Assembly: GCA_037447655.1 (NCBI GenBank)
Contig: JBBHKE010002281.1
Span: forward strand, 1 to 41,286
Reading direction: 5' to 3'
Length of the DNA: 41,286 nt
Source of the DNA: Zygnema cylindricum
Lineage: Eukaryota > Streptophyta > Zygnematophyceae > Zygnematales > Zygnemataceae
Shown here: piece after piece, positions 1 through 11,719 of the stretch
Position numbering within the stretch: the stretch's first letter is position 1
How the letters are laid out: every line of letters starts with the position of its first letter
The notes under the pieces: model-generated
Database searches by the model: none
What the model was told of the DNA's origin: nothing
The model's input: only the letters and a program-made list of their open reading frames with translations
Program-made: the position numbers and the translations under genes

Positions 1-413
1 TTAAATAGAGTGGTGTACGGTCAGTGTCAGACCGTACATAAATGTACCTTTTTAAGTTAAAAATTACAATAAATTAGTTTTAGTAACCGCGGACGCATGA
101 GAATGTGCGTTCTAAAAAGGAAAAAAACCAGGTCGTAAAAAATCCCGCTCGCACATATTCGTCCGACAGCCGCGTTTCGACTGTGTGAATGTACGATTTG
201 GGTACGATTTGTCAGATTTTGTACGGAGATCTATATTAGTGTAAACATGTTTGCGACCGACATTTTTTTTTTCAAAGATCCAAATTACCATAATCAAACA
301 ATTAGAATGTATGATTTTTTCCAAAATTTCCAAATTCTTAAATAGCGTACACCACGGTAATTATTTGTATACGCTCATGAAACCTACACGCTAATAGCGA
401 TTGGCGGTGTACA
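1..413 (-). mobile_element. MITE copy, truncated by window edge
   Basis: This is an inverted copy of the intact element at 20403-20950. The same internal blocks recur in reverse complement, including the stretch around 60-130 and the motif GGTCGTAAAAAATCCCGCTC. The right end at about 395-413 carries the family terminus (CGCTAATAGCGATTGGCGG followed by TGTAC). The other end lies outside the window. Positions 12-34 hold a small palindrome, GTACGGTC and GACCGTAC around a short loop. No transposase is encoded; the open frame on the minus strand is a repeat shadow. Confidence 0.8.
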
Positions 414-1970
414 GTTCCTGAAGCACGCCGTAATTACTGTAGAAAAGTGGTTGCAGGTAGGGGTGGTGTACGGAAACGTGTAGTACGGATGCAGTTACGG
501 CGCCGCGGTCAGGGTGAAATGTTTTGAAACTCTGGCGATGGATTCTGGCGAGATTCGCGCAAGCCTTGGCCGTCGCTTTTCGCCGATGGCCCTTGCGTGT
601 CCGCGCTGACCTTGGCGCGGATTCGTCTTTAGATGCCACGTGTCCTAACTGTCAGGCCACTTCGTCCGAGTGGGGAGGCATTTTCTTTCTTTTCCAACTG
701 GTTCCACGAAACGTACGGATATGCGAAGCGAGTTCGCACGTTTTGATGCGTGCTTAGTTCGTGGCCTCGTGCAGACTTTCCTGCGTTGCCTTTAGGTAGG
801 TTTGGCATTTTCTAGAATAAAATCTTCTTTTTATTATTTATGTGGAGTCAACACGTATTTCAACCTTTAGCGAGAACTACAGTAGTCTCCACGTAGAATT
901 GATAAGATTACAGTTGATATCTTTTGTTTCAGACGTGATGACGTGGATGCCAGTGAAGATAAAATACAGCAGTCGCCCTTTGGTCCAGGATTCTATTGGA
1001 TTTCGATAACGATTCGCTTAGCATTGGGCAGACAGAATCGCTTCCCGTGGAAACGACAAAAGAAGCCTGAAAAAACGAACGTCGGTAATAATACTTCGGC
1101 GGGGGGGCAAAATTTTGGCCGAGAGCTTGAAAATTATTGCGCTGGCCTTTTAACCGCCAAAAAATGGCAGTTTGCGGCGGGAGCTGTGTTCACACGTGCG
1201 ATATGACTTAGCACGTGTGAAAACTAATGTTTGCCCGACGTGTGAAACCGATCTTAAAATCGTCGTCAACTGCAGTATGGCATAGAAATTTAATTGGGCT
1301 ACAGAACAGTTTTTGCTGCCACGTGGGCACATAGCCGGCTGGTCTGTTTGGCAAACTCACCGGAGGGTTGCATCCACGGCAGACAGCTGTCCCGTTGGCA
1401 GCTGCGTTTTTCCGCTGCCCGATCGGAATATTCAACATCTTCTCTAAAACAACGGGAAGCGACAAGGACTGTCGCCGTCTGTCACGACCAGTCGAACATT
1501 TCATTGGTCGCCAGGGAGGGGACCTTTCCAAATGAATTCTGCCCGAGTTTCGCAGCCCTATACGGAAACCACAGGACAGAACCGTACAGTACGGCCTTTT
1601 GCGGCTAGTTGTCGGCTACTTCCTGTGGGTTCTCATTACCTAAATATTTACGGGAAATGCTGAAACGGGTTGCAAAGTACAGCGTATCTGTCGCCGTCTG
1701 TAACAGCAACTGAGCCACATGGATATGCCAGTTCAAGCCATGCGCACGTTGCTCTAAATTCAGCGGCTTTTCCGCAAACGTACCTGCGTTAGTCCGAGCC
1801 GCCGTACACTTTTACTTTTTTCTTATTGGTCGCCGACGCTGCTTCGATTTGCTCAAATGTCGGTGGCTGGCTGTTGCCACGATATTAGGTCAAGCTCGTC
1901 CTCCGCCTCCCCTTCACTACTGGAGTCGTTGTGATGCACGTGTTACTCCGTACTGCGGCAATCTCTTATC
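414..1970. other. Non-coding stretch upstream of the reticulon gene
   Basis: No open frame here resembles a protein I recognise, and none has convincing splice borders. The stretch is GC-richer than the flanking MITE and contains several ACGT-core motifs (see the separate G-box entry). It is best read as intergenic or distal promoter DNA. Confidence 0.5.
1189..1325. promoter_or_regulatory. G-box cluster with perfect inverted repeat
   Basis: An 11-bp perfect inverted repeat (TTCACACGTGC at 1189-1199, GCACGTGTGAA at 1211-1221, 11-nt spacer) places two CACGTG G-boxes in mirror orientation. A related GACGTGTGAAAC lies at about 1239 and another CACGTG at 1320-1325. In plants G-boxes bind bZIP and bHLH factors. 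Whether this cluster acts on the reticulon gene about 0.9 kb downstream is inference. Confidence 0.45.
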
Positions 1971-2020
1971 CTTCTCTCTCTCTCTCTCCCTCTCTCTCTC
2001 TATCTCTCTCTCCTCATCTC
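1971..2020 (+). repeat. CT/TC microsatellite in promoter or leader
   Basis: Imperfect (CT)n tract about 50 bp long, 245 bp before the proposed reticulon start codon. Such Y-patches are common around plant transcription starts. Confidence 0.85.
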
Positions 2021-2120
2021 TGGCTGTGACTTCTCTCCCTGTCTCTCGCTCTCGTTTCGTTTCCACGACCTTCCTCTCGCCGTCCGTACAGCTGTCGCTC
2101 GAGCACAAGGCTCCGGGAAG

Positions 2121-2129
2121 TTAGGGTTT
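2121..2129 (+). promoter_or_regulatory. Telo-box TTAGGGTTT
   Basis: Exact reverse complement of the plant telo-box AAACCCTAA, lying between the CT tract and the start codon of the reticulon gene. Telo-boxes are known in leaders of plant housekeeping genes; its role here is inferred. Confidence 0.4.
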
Positions 2130-2264
2130 GGTCGAAACCTGCATGGCGACTCGCTAACGTCCTTCTGCTGTACCAGAGGGCAGAGAGGAGAGGAGGGGAG
2201 AGGAGGGGAGAGGAAAACTGACTTGAGGGGGGAGAGCGGCTGACTGCAAGTAGAAGCCATTAAA

Positions 2265-4778
2265 ATGGGCGAAGGTGAGGACCTCGACGGAGGCTTCTGA
2301 CTGTTTCTATGCACTCACCGTTCAGTTTAGTCTCGGTGTAACTGTCGCTTAGCCACCGTCTAACCGTTTTTCGACTGGAATTTCTCTTTTCGTCTTGCCT
2401 CCTTTTTTTTAAATTATTTTTCAGCAAAATGATTTTTTTTTTCGGTCAGTCAATCAGACCAAAACTTCTCCGCCAAAAAATCTTAAGTTTGTCGTTTTCT
2501 GTCGATCGCCATGGAATGGAATCGGAGTGGTCTGTGCGACAACTTTTGAGACAGATTGTTCCGGCCTTAAGTTTGGAAGAAAGAAGAGGGAGGGAGAGGG
2601 AGAGGGAGGGAGGGAGGGAGAGGCAGGGGAGGAAAGAAGGGGAGGGAGGGGAAGAGAGAAGGAGAGAGAGGGAGGGGAAGAAAAAAGGGGAGGAGAGGGA
2701 GGGGAGGAGGGAGAGTGGTCGAAAGTTGAACAGTGACTTCTTGAGCTTTCCCCTCTTCGGTTAATAAGCAAGGATGGTGGGTAAGAGGGAAGTGAGAAGG
2801 AGAGAGGAAGATGTAGAACAGAGGAATTGGGGGGGGGGAGAGGAGAGGTGGAGAGAAGAGGAGGAGAGAGGGATAGAGTGGGGAAGAGAGAGGGGAAAGC
2901 AGAGAGAGATGGAGCGAAGGAGGGATTGAAAGGGATAAAGGAGAGGTGAATTGTTGAATTTATGTGTCACCATTTGTTTCCTTTTTCATCTTTTTCCGTT
3001 GACTCTTTTATTATCCCCATTGGCCAATCTGCCCGCACCACTTTTGGACTCGATTCCATTGTACAATCGGTCACGTCACAGTTTTTCCTCTTTACCTCCT
3101 GTTAGAGACTCGACGATTGTGCCCCCACTCTCTGTGAAGTTGTCGAATTAGTCCACCAATTGATGTGTGTGACGTGTTGTCACATGTGCAGCTGCGGTCT
3201 GCGATGTTCTGCTTTGGAGGAAACCTACCACAGCCATTCTGGTGTTGACAGCTGGCACTGCAGCATACATCCACTGCCATGTGTACAATCGCTCCGCTCT
3301 CGCCCTGGCGGCCAACGCGCTATTGGTCCTCACCTGCGCCGGAGGGATTTTGGGATTTTTGTCGCGACATCTCAATTACAGGTGAGCAAACTGCGTTTGA
3401 AAATTCTGCATTAGAAACAGGTTTCTCTCTCTCTCTCTCTGTATGCTTCTCTATGTATGACTTTCTGTACGCTTGTTCTGTTCGTTTCTCACACGCGTGT
3501 GCGAGTTTCTATGTGCGCTTCTGTTTGTCTGTTTGTTTCTTGATGCGGATAACATTCTGTAATCGCAGGAGTTTTAAGCTGGTCGATAGTATTTTGTGTG
3601 CCATTTTGTGAATGGCTACTGATTTCGTCCCTACTTTTGAGGTTTTAGGTTTCTTGTACTTTTTTTGGTTTGACTGTGGATGACTGGGTGGAGTGCTGAC
3701 GACATGGTGTGGATGTTTGGGATACAGAGTGCCTATTGACCCGTTGGATTTCAAGCCTTCGGAAGAATCTGTACTCTGCACTGTGTCCTTCTTTCTCAAT
3801 CTGGTGGGAGCCGCAGAAGGTGTCTTGAGAGTTGCCGCAAGTGGATCGGATTATCGGCTTTTTGCTAAAGTACGAACTGAAAAATGAATGGTTATTTGTA
3901 TTGTTTATATTTGTTTGCCTATTTCAGAGAAAAGGCAACAGTTTTGGTGTAAGGGAAGCTTGTCTTATTGAGAGTTTCAGCTGAGTGGATGAAACTTTTG
4001 GCTCCTTTTTGTAACAATTAATCACAGTTTTTTGCCCTCTTTTATATATGTTTGTCTATCTAAGAAGGCTTTGTTTTTGTATTAGCAGCCTTGCAGTCTA
4101 AAGTTTCTAATTATTCCATTCATGTAGGAATTGAATCTAACTAACCTCTGTTCGGGACAATTATTTTTTCCCCTTACAGGTGGTCACATTCTTCTACCTA
4201 ATTTCGGCAGTGGGAAGGGCTTGCTCTGGTACAACTGCAGCATATCTTGGTAAAGTTCTTTGGATATTTTACTGTCAATGGGATTGTCGATTGTAGGTTC
4301 ACGGAGAGCCTTAAATTCGTTCTTATTGTTCAAAACTTGGTTGCGACTGTTGCTACATGGCAGGTCTATGGTAGTATTTCTATTTTCTGGTTGCTTTGTG
4401 ACTGCTTTGCCTTGTGACAGGTCTGTGTGGTAACAGTTCATGGAAATTAATTGTGATTCACTTGAGACTGTTTTGCCATGTTGGCAGTCTATGGAAGTAT
4501 TGCATTGAGTTTCATTTCTAGTTACATACTTGGTGCACTGTGGCAGTTCTGTGGTTTTTATTGCATGGAATCAATCTGAAGTTCGCTTTTGTTTTGCATG
4601 TGACTGTTTTTGTCACGTGGCAGGGCTATGGTTCATGTTCGTTGTACCGTACGCGTGTTCGAGAATCTACCCCGAGCGTTCGTCAGCTTGTGCCGCGTCT
4701 TGTCCGAAACGCTTCTTGCAGAAACATAGAAGTCGGAAAGGAGGATTAAGTCCTTCACTAGAATTCTCGCATGGATAA
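2265..4778 (+). CDS. Reticulon-like protein (small plant RTNLB type)
   Basis: Proposed exons are 2265-2274, 3192-3381, 3728-3869, 4180-4249 and 4624-4778. All introns are GT-AG and all phases join, giving 185 aa ending at TAA. The product is probably an ER-membrane protein that inserts hydrophobic hairpins to curve tubules. The reticulon domain is recognisable: DVLLWRKPTTAILVLTAG near residue 8, a first hydrophobic hairpin to about residue 62, then a linker (VPIDPLDF) and a second hairpin starting VVTFFYLISAVG near residue 112. The tail is basic (RFLQKHRSRKGG). The length suits the short plant reticulons without an N-terminal extension. Exon 1 supplies only M-G-E plus one base; I chose it because ATGGGCGAAG followed by GTGAGG joins exon 2 in phase. 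Intron 1 is long and GA-rich, and intron 4 contains repeated acceptor copies. Domain identity is fairly sure; exon 1 and exon 5 borders need transcripts. Confidence 0.82.
2575..2945 (+). repeat. GA-rich purine tracts in reticulon intron 1
   Basis: Two long purine-only tracts (about 2575-2720 and 2773-2945) of GAGG and GAAG units fill most of the middle of intron 1. They generate long spurious open frames on both strands rich in Arg/Glu/Gly or Ser/Pro/Leu, which are not genes. Confidence 0.8.
4345..4623 (+). repeat. Tandem copies of the 3' splice-site region in intron 4
   Basis: About five degenerate units of 57-77 bp share the pattern GACTGTTTTGC-CATGTGGCAG-TCTATGG. The CAG triplets end at 4363, 4420, 4486, 4546 and 4623. 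The last is the acceptor used in the exon 5 model; the others are decoys or alternative acceptors. See the findings. Confidence 0.7.
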
Positions 4779-7576
4779 AGTTCCATGTATTTTTTGTGAT
4801 TTTGATTTCGTGTTTTTTTTTTTTTTTTCTTGCTTTGTAATCAACTTGAACTTTACTACTAGGTTTGGACTTTGGCAGTTTCACTCTTTCAGAAGGATAG
4901 GGGTACGCAGATGATAATAGATAAGTCAATATTTTGGCGGAAAGGGTTTTATTTTTCTTTTCCTTTTCCATTTTAGCCAATAATGATTTTAACTGCGGAA
5001 GATGAAGTAAGAGCTTTTCGTCGGAAATAGACAGCCTAAAAAATGTTAACGAACTCATCAAATAGTAGATCACCATTCTAGTGGAGTGAACAGGAGGATT
5101 GAGTAGTAATTTGGCAACGTTGTAGAAAATAAGTCAACCGGGTTCAAATCTGTAGATACTGTTTCTTGTAGTTTTTTTTTGACTTAGTTCTGGGTTCGAA
5201 TATTATGGTACCAAGTTTCAATGGGTTCACACAAGATTTTTTAGATTACCTCTTCTTGTGGAGTCTTTGAAGGACAGTCAATGAGATAGTCTCCTATTAC
5301 AAGGAAATCGGCCAACAGTCTTCTGTCTATCCAATTGGAGATTGCAATTGCAAGCTCTATTAACGTGAATAAAGATTTTTTGACAAACAGTTTCTTTGAT
5401 CGGAGACTATTATCGATTTAAACTATGTCGATGTTAAATTTTCTTAGGTTAAAATAAAAATGGATGAATTAGTGATCATTTGCCCTACAATGAAAATTCT
5501 AAAGAAAGTTTTTTATTTTGTCAGGGGAGTATTTCACCTCATCCTAACAATAGGTTACAACTACCTGCATCGGAAATTGGGAGCTTGTCTAGGTCTAAAT
5601 ACTAATTATGGAGTAGATAACCCTGATTAACCTTCTCAGAAGTATGATATAGAAGGTTTTCTGCTAATCAGAGTTAAAATTTAGTTGGCTCACCAGTGTT
5701 ATCCAACTTTGCAAAGAGGGAACATGGAAGAGCATGTAAACATGTCAGTGTATGTGTTCCTTTTCCTTTTCATGTTATGATCATTACAACCACTATCGTG
5801 GATCTTCTTCTTTTCTGTTCATCTGGAAAGAAAGTCCAAGATGCTGCAACCTTGAAAACCTGATCAAAGTTCTACAGTTAGTCTGATCAGGGAATGGAAA
5901 GTAGTTGTCCATTCACACATAGGTCTCCTCACATTGTCATGCTAAAAATATGTTTAAATACTGCTTGAAAGTTGTGTGCTCGCTTTGTGATGCACAAGAG
6001 AAATTTGACTATGACAATATTTTCGGCGATGCAAGTTGTTGCTAAGACAATGGAAACCTCATGTTGTTGCTAATACAACATGACAATTGAAACCTCATAT
6101 TGAATGCCTTGACTCACATCAGCGGGATGATTGGTGTGCCAATAGCAGGCGAAGTGCGTGCAAGTTAGTCATTTACTTTAAGATTTCACTCGAGATCCTC
6201 CTGCCACCTGGTTGCTGCAATTGGACAACTTCTTGTTCCTCTATGGTACCCCTGTTTTATTTGAACCAATTTCCTGAACAAAGAGTTGAAAGAGTTTGCT
6301 GCGCAGGATAATGAGGGATGAAAGCAATTGAGGCTACATCTGCCGTATCTCCCTTAAGTCCTGGAGAGACTGGTTAAATTCAATCGGACATCTGCATACC
6401 AGTTATGAAATATTTGCACAATGTAGTAGTAAGTGCCCTATATTGCAAGTATTACCGTAGAATTAGTTTGTATGTGCTGATCTGTCTGTCTTCTTGAATG
6501 TTGTAAACATGTGTAAAATTCATGTGTTGCACCACACTTTTATCCTTGTACCAGAATCTTCTTCGTTTGAGCTCCTGATGGACAATAATTTTAATGATTA
6601 GGACGAAAGATGCTGTGATGTGACAAGACAGCTGTCAAAACCCGTCCATGGTTAGACTTGGGTTCTGCTGAAGTGTCACCCACTGGCGGCTTTCAAATGT
6701 TTGTCTGTTTCCTTGTTTCAATGTCCTTCAGAAACCGGAATTTGAGCTTGCAAACTGTTATACGTATTTTATATAAACTTGTTATAAAAACTATGATCCT
6801 AAAGAAAATTCAACATCAAAGTAAGTCTTTTGAAGATCTTATTCACAAAAAAGCATTCACCCGATAACATGGCAGTGTGCTTCAAGTGTTGATGAAAGAC
6901 AGAACCATAATTCTTGGTTGAGTCTAAGGATACAAAAGAGAGCAGAAGAACCTCCTACGCAACAATAATTAATTTCAAATTTAAGCCATAATAAGAAAAC
7001 CATAAATAAGATGATCAAATAAGCACAAACATTCAACCTGTGGCCTGTTTCATCATCTTATCTAGTGAGACCATGAGATGAAATATGCCATGCATAAAAT
7101 TAAGCGACGACTATGAAGATAAAACCCATTCATGATTCAGAACCAATCACGAGTGCTTGGGATCGGCTCATGGCAGCAATATCGGCATCTGCTTTGTTTC
7201 GTTGGAGGAGAGAGAGGTCCTTGTAGCATCGTCCACTTATGGCTTCCCACTGCATTGTTGAGACAACAAACACATCAATGGGACAAAGGAACTTGTTATC
7301 CTGCATGCCTTTGCATAGTAATTAGGCATGTGTATGTGTGTGCAAATAATAATTATAAATTCAAACAAAAAAGACCTTAAGAAGACCTTACCAACCGTTG
7401 AGCTCCTCGATAACTTACAAACATGAATGCACATGCAAGAGTTCTGGGCATATCTAGAAAAACTAACCAGCAAGTACAAGAAAAAAAAAACAAAAACAAC
7501 AAAAACATACTTAAGATGCCTAGACTTAAGAAGGACAGCTCTGTAGCATGGAATACGCATCTACCAGTGAAGGCTT
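4779..7576. other. Intergenic stretch, no supported gene
   Basis: This AT-rich DNA lies between the convergent reticulon gene and the minus-strand gene. Short open frames here have no recognisable motif and no pair of good splice borders. The first part presumably holds the reticulon 3' UTR and the last part the 3' UTR of the minus-strand gene. A 40-base segment near 6630-6700 reads open but could not be linked to anything. Confidence 0.5.
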
Positions 7577-10500
7577 TCAACAAAGAACGCCCAGGATACT
7601 GAGAGTTACAAGAAACAAATGCTCCTCCTAGTGATGTGAAACAAACACGAAAGAAAGAAAAAAATCAAACAAAGCATCAACACATAAACGAAACATGCAT
7701 GAATGGTCATGACTTCAAATGCAACACTGAAGGAACTTCCTCGACAACTAAGTTCCTTGCTCACCTCTTTCACATCCTTGAAACCAGGTTGCCTTGTTTG
7801 ACGTGAAGAATACTCGGAGATTTCATCTCGACCCTATGACAAACATCCAAAAGTGAATCCAAGTGAGAATTTGAAGGAAGAGCAAGGCTACAAACTTCAT
7901 GTTTCACTTTTGTACACAACAGGTTTGTCGAAAGGCCATACTACATAGCTTCCAAGCTTCCACAGTGACCTGACATACAAGACGAGTTGAAAACTGATGT
8001 ACCTGAGACCATTTTGGTCCAATAGAGGGCCTCTTTACCTAATTTTCGTTTCCCAAAAATCAGATGAACAAGAATGAATGGAACTTATTTTAAAATTGCT
8101 TAAATTAGTCTCTTCTTACCTTATGTGTAAGCTTCTTCGTGTTAACTCCTCCCTCCACCGACGACAGAATAGCGCACGAACTCTTCAGCAGGTTTGACGA
8201 TTCTTTTTGAAAGCATTTTGAAGGCCTAAGATAGGGACCCACAAATCGCCATTGCTGTTTTTTGAGTGCATCCCCGGCCATGCTGGAGTTTTTTCCTCTA
8301 TTAGACTTTTCAGCTGCCGAAAAATCCGTTACCTGCGGACCCGTTTTTCGCAGGGCACTTTTGCTAGGTGAAACTGTCATAATGTCTTTCTTTTGAGTGT
8401 TGACTAAGGTAGAAACTGTTTTCTGGACACCTGGAGACCCGGTCTTGTCCTTTCCTGCCTCCTCCGGTTTAGAGCAAGCAGGGCCTGCCAATATCTCCTT
8501 TGCTTCAGAATCTTTACATTTACCCTTTTCTAAGCTACCAATTCTGTGTTCCAAATCTCTTTTTTGGCCCATTTTTTTCCCGCCTGTGCTTTTGTAAATT
8601 CCTGAGACCATCTCCACTGCGTCTTTGAGCTGGCCAAGCTTCTGGGTCCAGCGACTGCGAGGGTCTGAAGACTTCTGACTATTTGCTTTCACTTGTGTTG
8701 ACTTTCTGCTTTCTATTTTAACTTCGCTTGTCTCTAATGTGGAGCCACTCCCAATCTTTTGAACTATTGACTGGACTACCTTCTTTCTTGGCTCTACTCC
8801 GGAAAGGTGACCAACTTTGCCATTAGTAACAGACATATTTGACGCCCTCTTCACCATCCCCACTGAGGCTTTCAAGGGCGAAATCTCCAGTTTGGTTGAT
8901 GACTCAACGCTGCCACCTTCCCTTCCTTCAGGGTCTACCAGAGATTGTGAAGATATACTTCTACCAGCCTCACCCTGATTCAACTGTTCAGCCTCACCAC
9001 CGCTTGTTTCCTGCCTCTGACGATTGAGGGCCTTCATAAATCCTGACGACGGAGCTTTAACCTTTTCCGTGGAAGAGGTATTTCTCCATCGTCGGCCCAG
9101 CTTCTCTTCTGAATGAGATGGTGAAGCCGTCTCAGTCTTCTTTTTTAAACTTATGTCAGCCCTTTTTTTCAAATCTATTTCCGTAACCTGCACTAGTTCC
9201 TTCTTGTCATGACTGGCTTTAGACAACCACCCCGACATACCACTGTTTTTGCTTACAACATTACTTCCGTTCTCACAGGTAACTTGTAGTTTATCTATGT
9301 TTGCTGGCACTTTAGTCGTCTCAGCACTTTGTTTAAGAGCTTTCTGTTTCCATTGGTCAACATAAAGCTTCTGATTTCCTGCTGTGAGGGCCGCCTTTTC
9401 CTGTGCACTAAAATTAATCTCTGGTATCACTGTTTCCTTGGTTGATAACTGGTCTTTACCAGATGAAATTTGCCCAACAGGTCCAATAACATTGTTCCCC
9501 TGTTTCGATGCTCTGGCGAGTCTAGAGAAAACCTTTTTGCTGAGCATGGATACATCCCGTTTGCTACGACCAGTATCTGTTTTTATGGTATCTATGTGCC
9601 CTACAACTCCTTTAGATTCTCTCACATATGTGACTTCTGGTTTAATTTTCGCAGTAAGTCTTGCCCATGGACCTTTGGACTGCTGTGACTCAGTGGGAAT
9701 AACACGGGAATAAGGTTTAAACATGCCAGGATGTCGATTGACACTTGGAAGACCATCTTTCTGACACTCAAGTCCATGCTTATCTCCTTCCTTTGGTCCC
9801 ACAGTTGCCTTGTGTTGCCAAGTTTTTCTGGATCTCAAGCTCGAAGTCTTTTCCTGCTCCCTTTCTTCTGTGGGGAAAAGTTCAGAACCAAAAAGCTGAG
9901 TGGTATCACGTATCCCACTTTGAAGCTCATCTTCACCACTTGCATCTGGTGATGACAAATTTTCTTCATTTGTACTCCCGTGTGGTCCACTTTCGCAAGA
10001 CTCCACAAGCTGTTTTTCCGGGCTCCACTCTGACGACACAATAAAATCAGCCAGTGGCATCTCAATGTGCCTGCAGAAGACCACCGCTTATGAATCTTGA
10101 ACACCCCTGCTTTAAATCAAAACTGCTTATAGATTTTACAAATATCAAGAAGTACTTTGCCGACTCCTTTTCTGATTCACCATCAGAACTAGATTCCTGA
10201 GCAGCGAAAGTTTGTTCTGAGCTTAGCGGTGATTTCAGTGTAATCATATTCAGACAGCAATAATGGTCATTCATTTCTTGATCTAAAGTTGGTAAGAAGG
10301 GCAGGGCAGAGTACTTACCAGTGACTTTCATGAAACCAAGGGTCATCCCTGCACAGGAACATCAAATATTTTCTTTTGAGTTAAAAAGCAGAAGGATAGT
10401 TGAGTTGATTTTCTCAAAAGCCAAAGTGATGGCGACTAAGCTAGTAGCAATAATGTAAGCTGTCAATGAATTAAGAACCAATCATACTGGTGTAAAAAGC

Positions 10501-11061
10501 TGTTTTATCTGTTGTTGAGCATACATATTAAAGAAACTTTAAAATTCTCAACATTGAGGTAAGTTTCAGCTGGATATCAAAGATAGAGAAATGCTTGTTA
10601 AGATGAGAATTACTTTCTAGTGCAGATTCATTCCTCCCATATCTAATCTTTGATTTTCAAACGCAGAATCTGATAGTTCCTCTAGCGGAGTTGAAAGAAT
10701 CCACATTGTGCCCTGCCAAATTGAGTTACTTTGAGCTACAAGGTTATGAGAATTTCACCTCTCGACATCAGGTTTGGAAGTCTCAACATCCAAATCAACC
10801 CACTGTGGAGCGTCGATATCCTCCTGTAGCAACAAAATATAGAAAAACTGAGCTCAGGCTCAACCAGATACTTTTCTGGAAATTCTTTGAATGATCAAGT
10901 CAGCTCAACTATACAGGTCATCCTCCTCAACATGTCAAATTAAAACAATTACTTATCTATACAAGCATACTCACCAGGAAGGCCCATCGATCACCACCTA
11001 AACCGTGAGAGGGCATAGCATCAGATAGCCTCTTCTCGCCAGGCTCTATTGAGTGCACCAT
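7577..11061 (-). CDS. Lys/Ser-rich disordered protein of unknown function
   Basis: Exons on the minus strand, 5' to 3': 11061-10975, 10823-10759, 10348-10319, 10221-10156, 10070-8120, 7833-7765, 7627-7577. All have GT-AG borders and compatible phases, giving 772 aa. I do not recognise the family. The N-terminus is ordered-looking: GGDRWAFLEDIDAPQWVDLD at residues 21-40, DDPWFHESH near 52, then an acidic serine patch (SSSDGESEKES). The 1951-bp exon encodes about 650 residues that are Lys/Ser/Gln-rich, low in hydrophobics and dotted with short basic Trp motifs (GPWARL, SGWLSK, GRRWRN, SRWTQKLG, QQWRFVGPYLRP). That suggests an intrinsically disordered, perhaps nuclear or scaffold-binding protein; this is inference. 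The large exon is certain as an open frame. The small 5' exons are supported because the spliced frame gives the aromatic-acidic motifs. The last two exons are tentative. Confidence 0.65.
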
Positions 11062-11717
11062 ATCCTCCGAACGCTGAACAGAAGATATCGACACCTCAAA
11101 GCAACTTCACCAGACAAAAAAATAACGGCTGCGAAATTCTCTGTCTGGCTAAGCAGAAGCATCTCATTCTGATTATTCCTGGTTTTTCTAATGAATTTGT
11201 AACTGCGAATAGAACAAATACTCTAAAATGCTAGTGCACTTCGTTTCAAACAATGTACTCAGATTGACATCCCTATGATAAACAAGTAACTTAGAGTCCG
11301 TTCAATGCTAGTGAAACTCATCATCTGTCATCTGTGTTAAAAACCTAAAATTGAAAACACAATGGCTCAAAATTCGAACTGTGTTCGCAAAAAACTAAAA
11401 AACAATAATTGTGGAAGAGCTAAAGAATGTAGGATGTGTTTTGCTCCCAAAATCTTCACATGGTTTTTTTCACTCTTGATGAGTGATGTCCGGGTTCTTG
11501 ACAGCATGCACGGTTAATGATAGCAAGAACAGTGTTTTTTGTTACCGTTGATGTACTGTTTAGGCGCACTCTTTTCGAAAGGAAGGCTGATTTCGGATTG
11601 CTTAAGGTGAACTGATGAAGTCCGGTAAACAGGTGACCGACGGAAAAATGGCAAGTACGGAGGTTGTGTGACACCTGGATACGGCTGCCGTTGAGTACAG
11701 TGCGGATAATAGGACTG
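11062..11717. other. Upstream region of the minus-strand gene
   Basis: This holds the presumed promoter and leader of the minus-strand gene, then AT-rich DNA. A TGA in frame lies shortly upstream of the proposed ATG at 11061-11059. No other gene is visible; small open frames on the minus strand around 11456-11820 run into MITE sequence. Confidence 0.4.
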
Positions 11718-11719
11718 TA

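Noticed and set aside
2429-2771. Overlapping frames of about 105-111 codons on both strands
   Set aside because: Produced by the GA-rich tract in reticulon intron 1; products are Arg/Glu/Gly or Ser/Pro/Leu runs.
4633-5076. 147-codon minus-strand frame
   Set aside because: It is antisense to reticulon exon 5 and depends on a homopolymer A tract encoding Lys; no family features.
5085-5160. Possible tRNA gene (GGGTTCAAATC near 5140)
   Set aside because: The B-box-like motif has no matching D-arm, anticodon arm or acceptor stem at the right distances.
6605-6760. Possible plus-strand exon reading TRPWLDLGSAEVSPTGGF
   Set aside because: Looks protein-like, but no start, no convincing donor and no second exon were found between the two genes.
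10062-10346. Open frame starting at 10346 as the N-terminus of the minus-strand gene
   Set aside because: Its upstream part runs through a GTAAGT donor. The alternative spliced frame (10348-10319 read one base off) gives the acidic DDPWFHES motif and keeps phase with both neighbouring exons.
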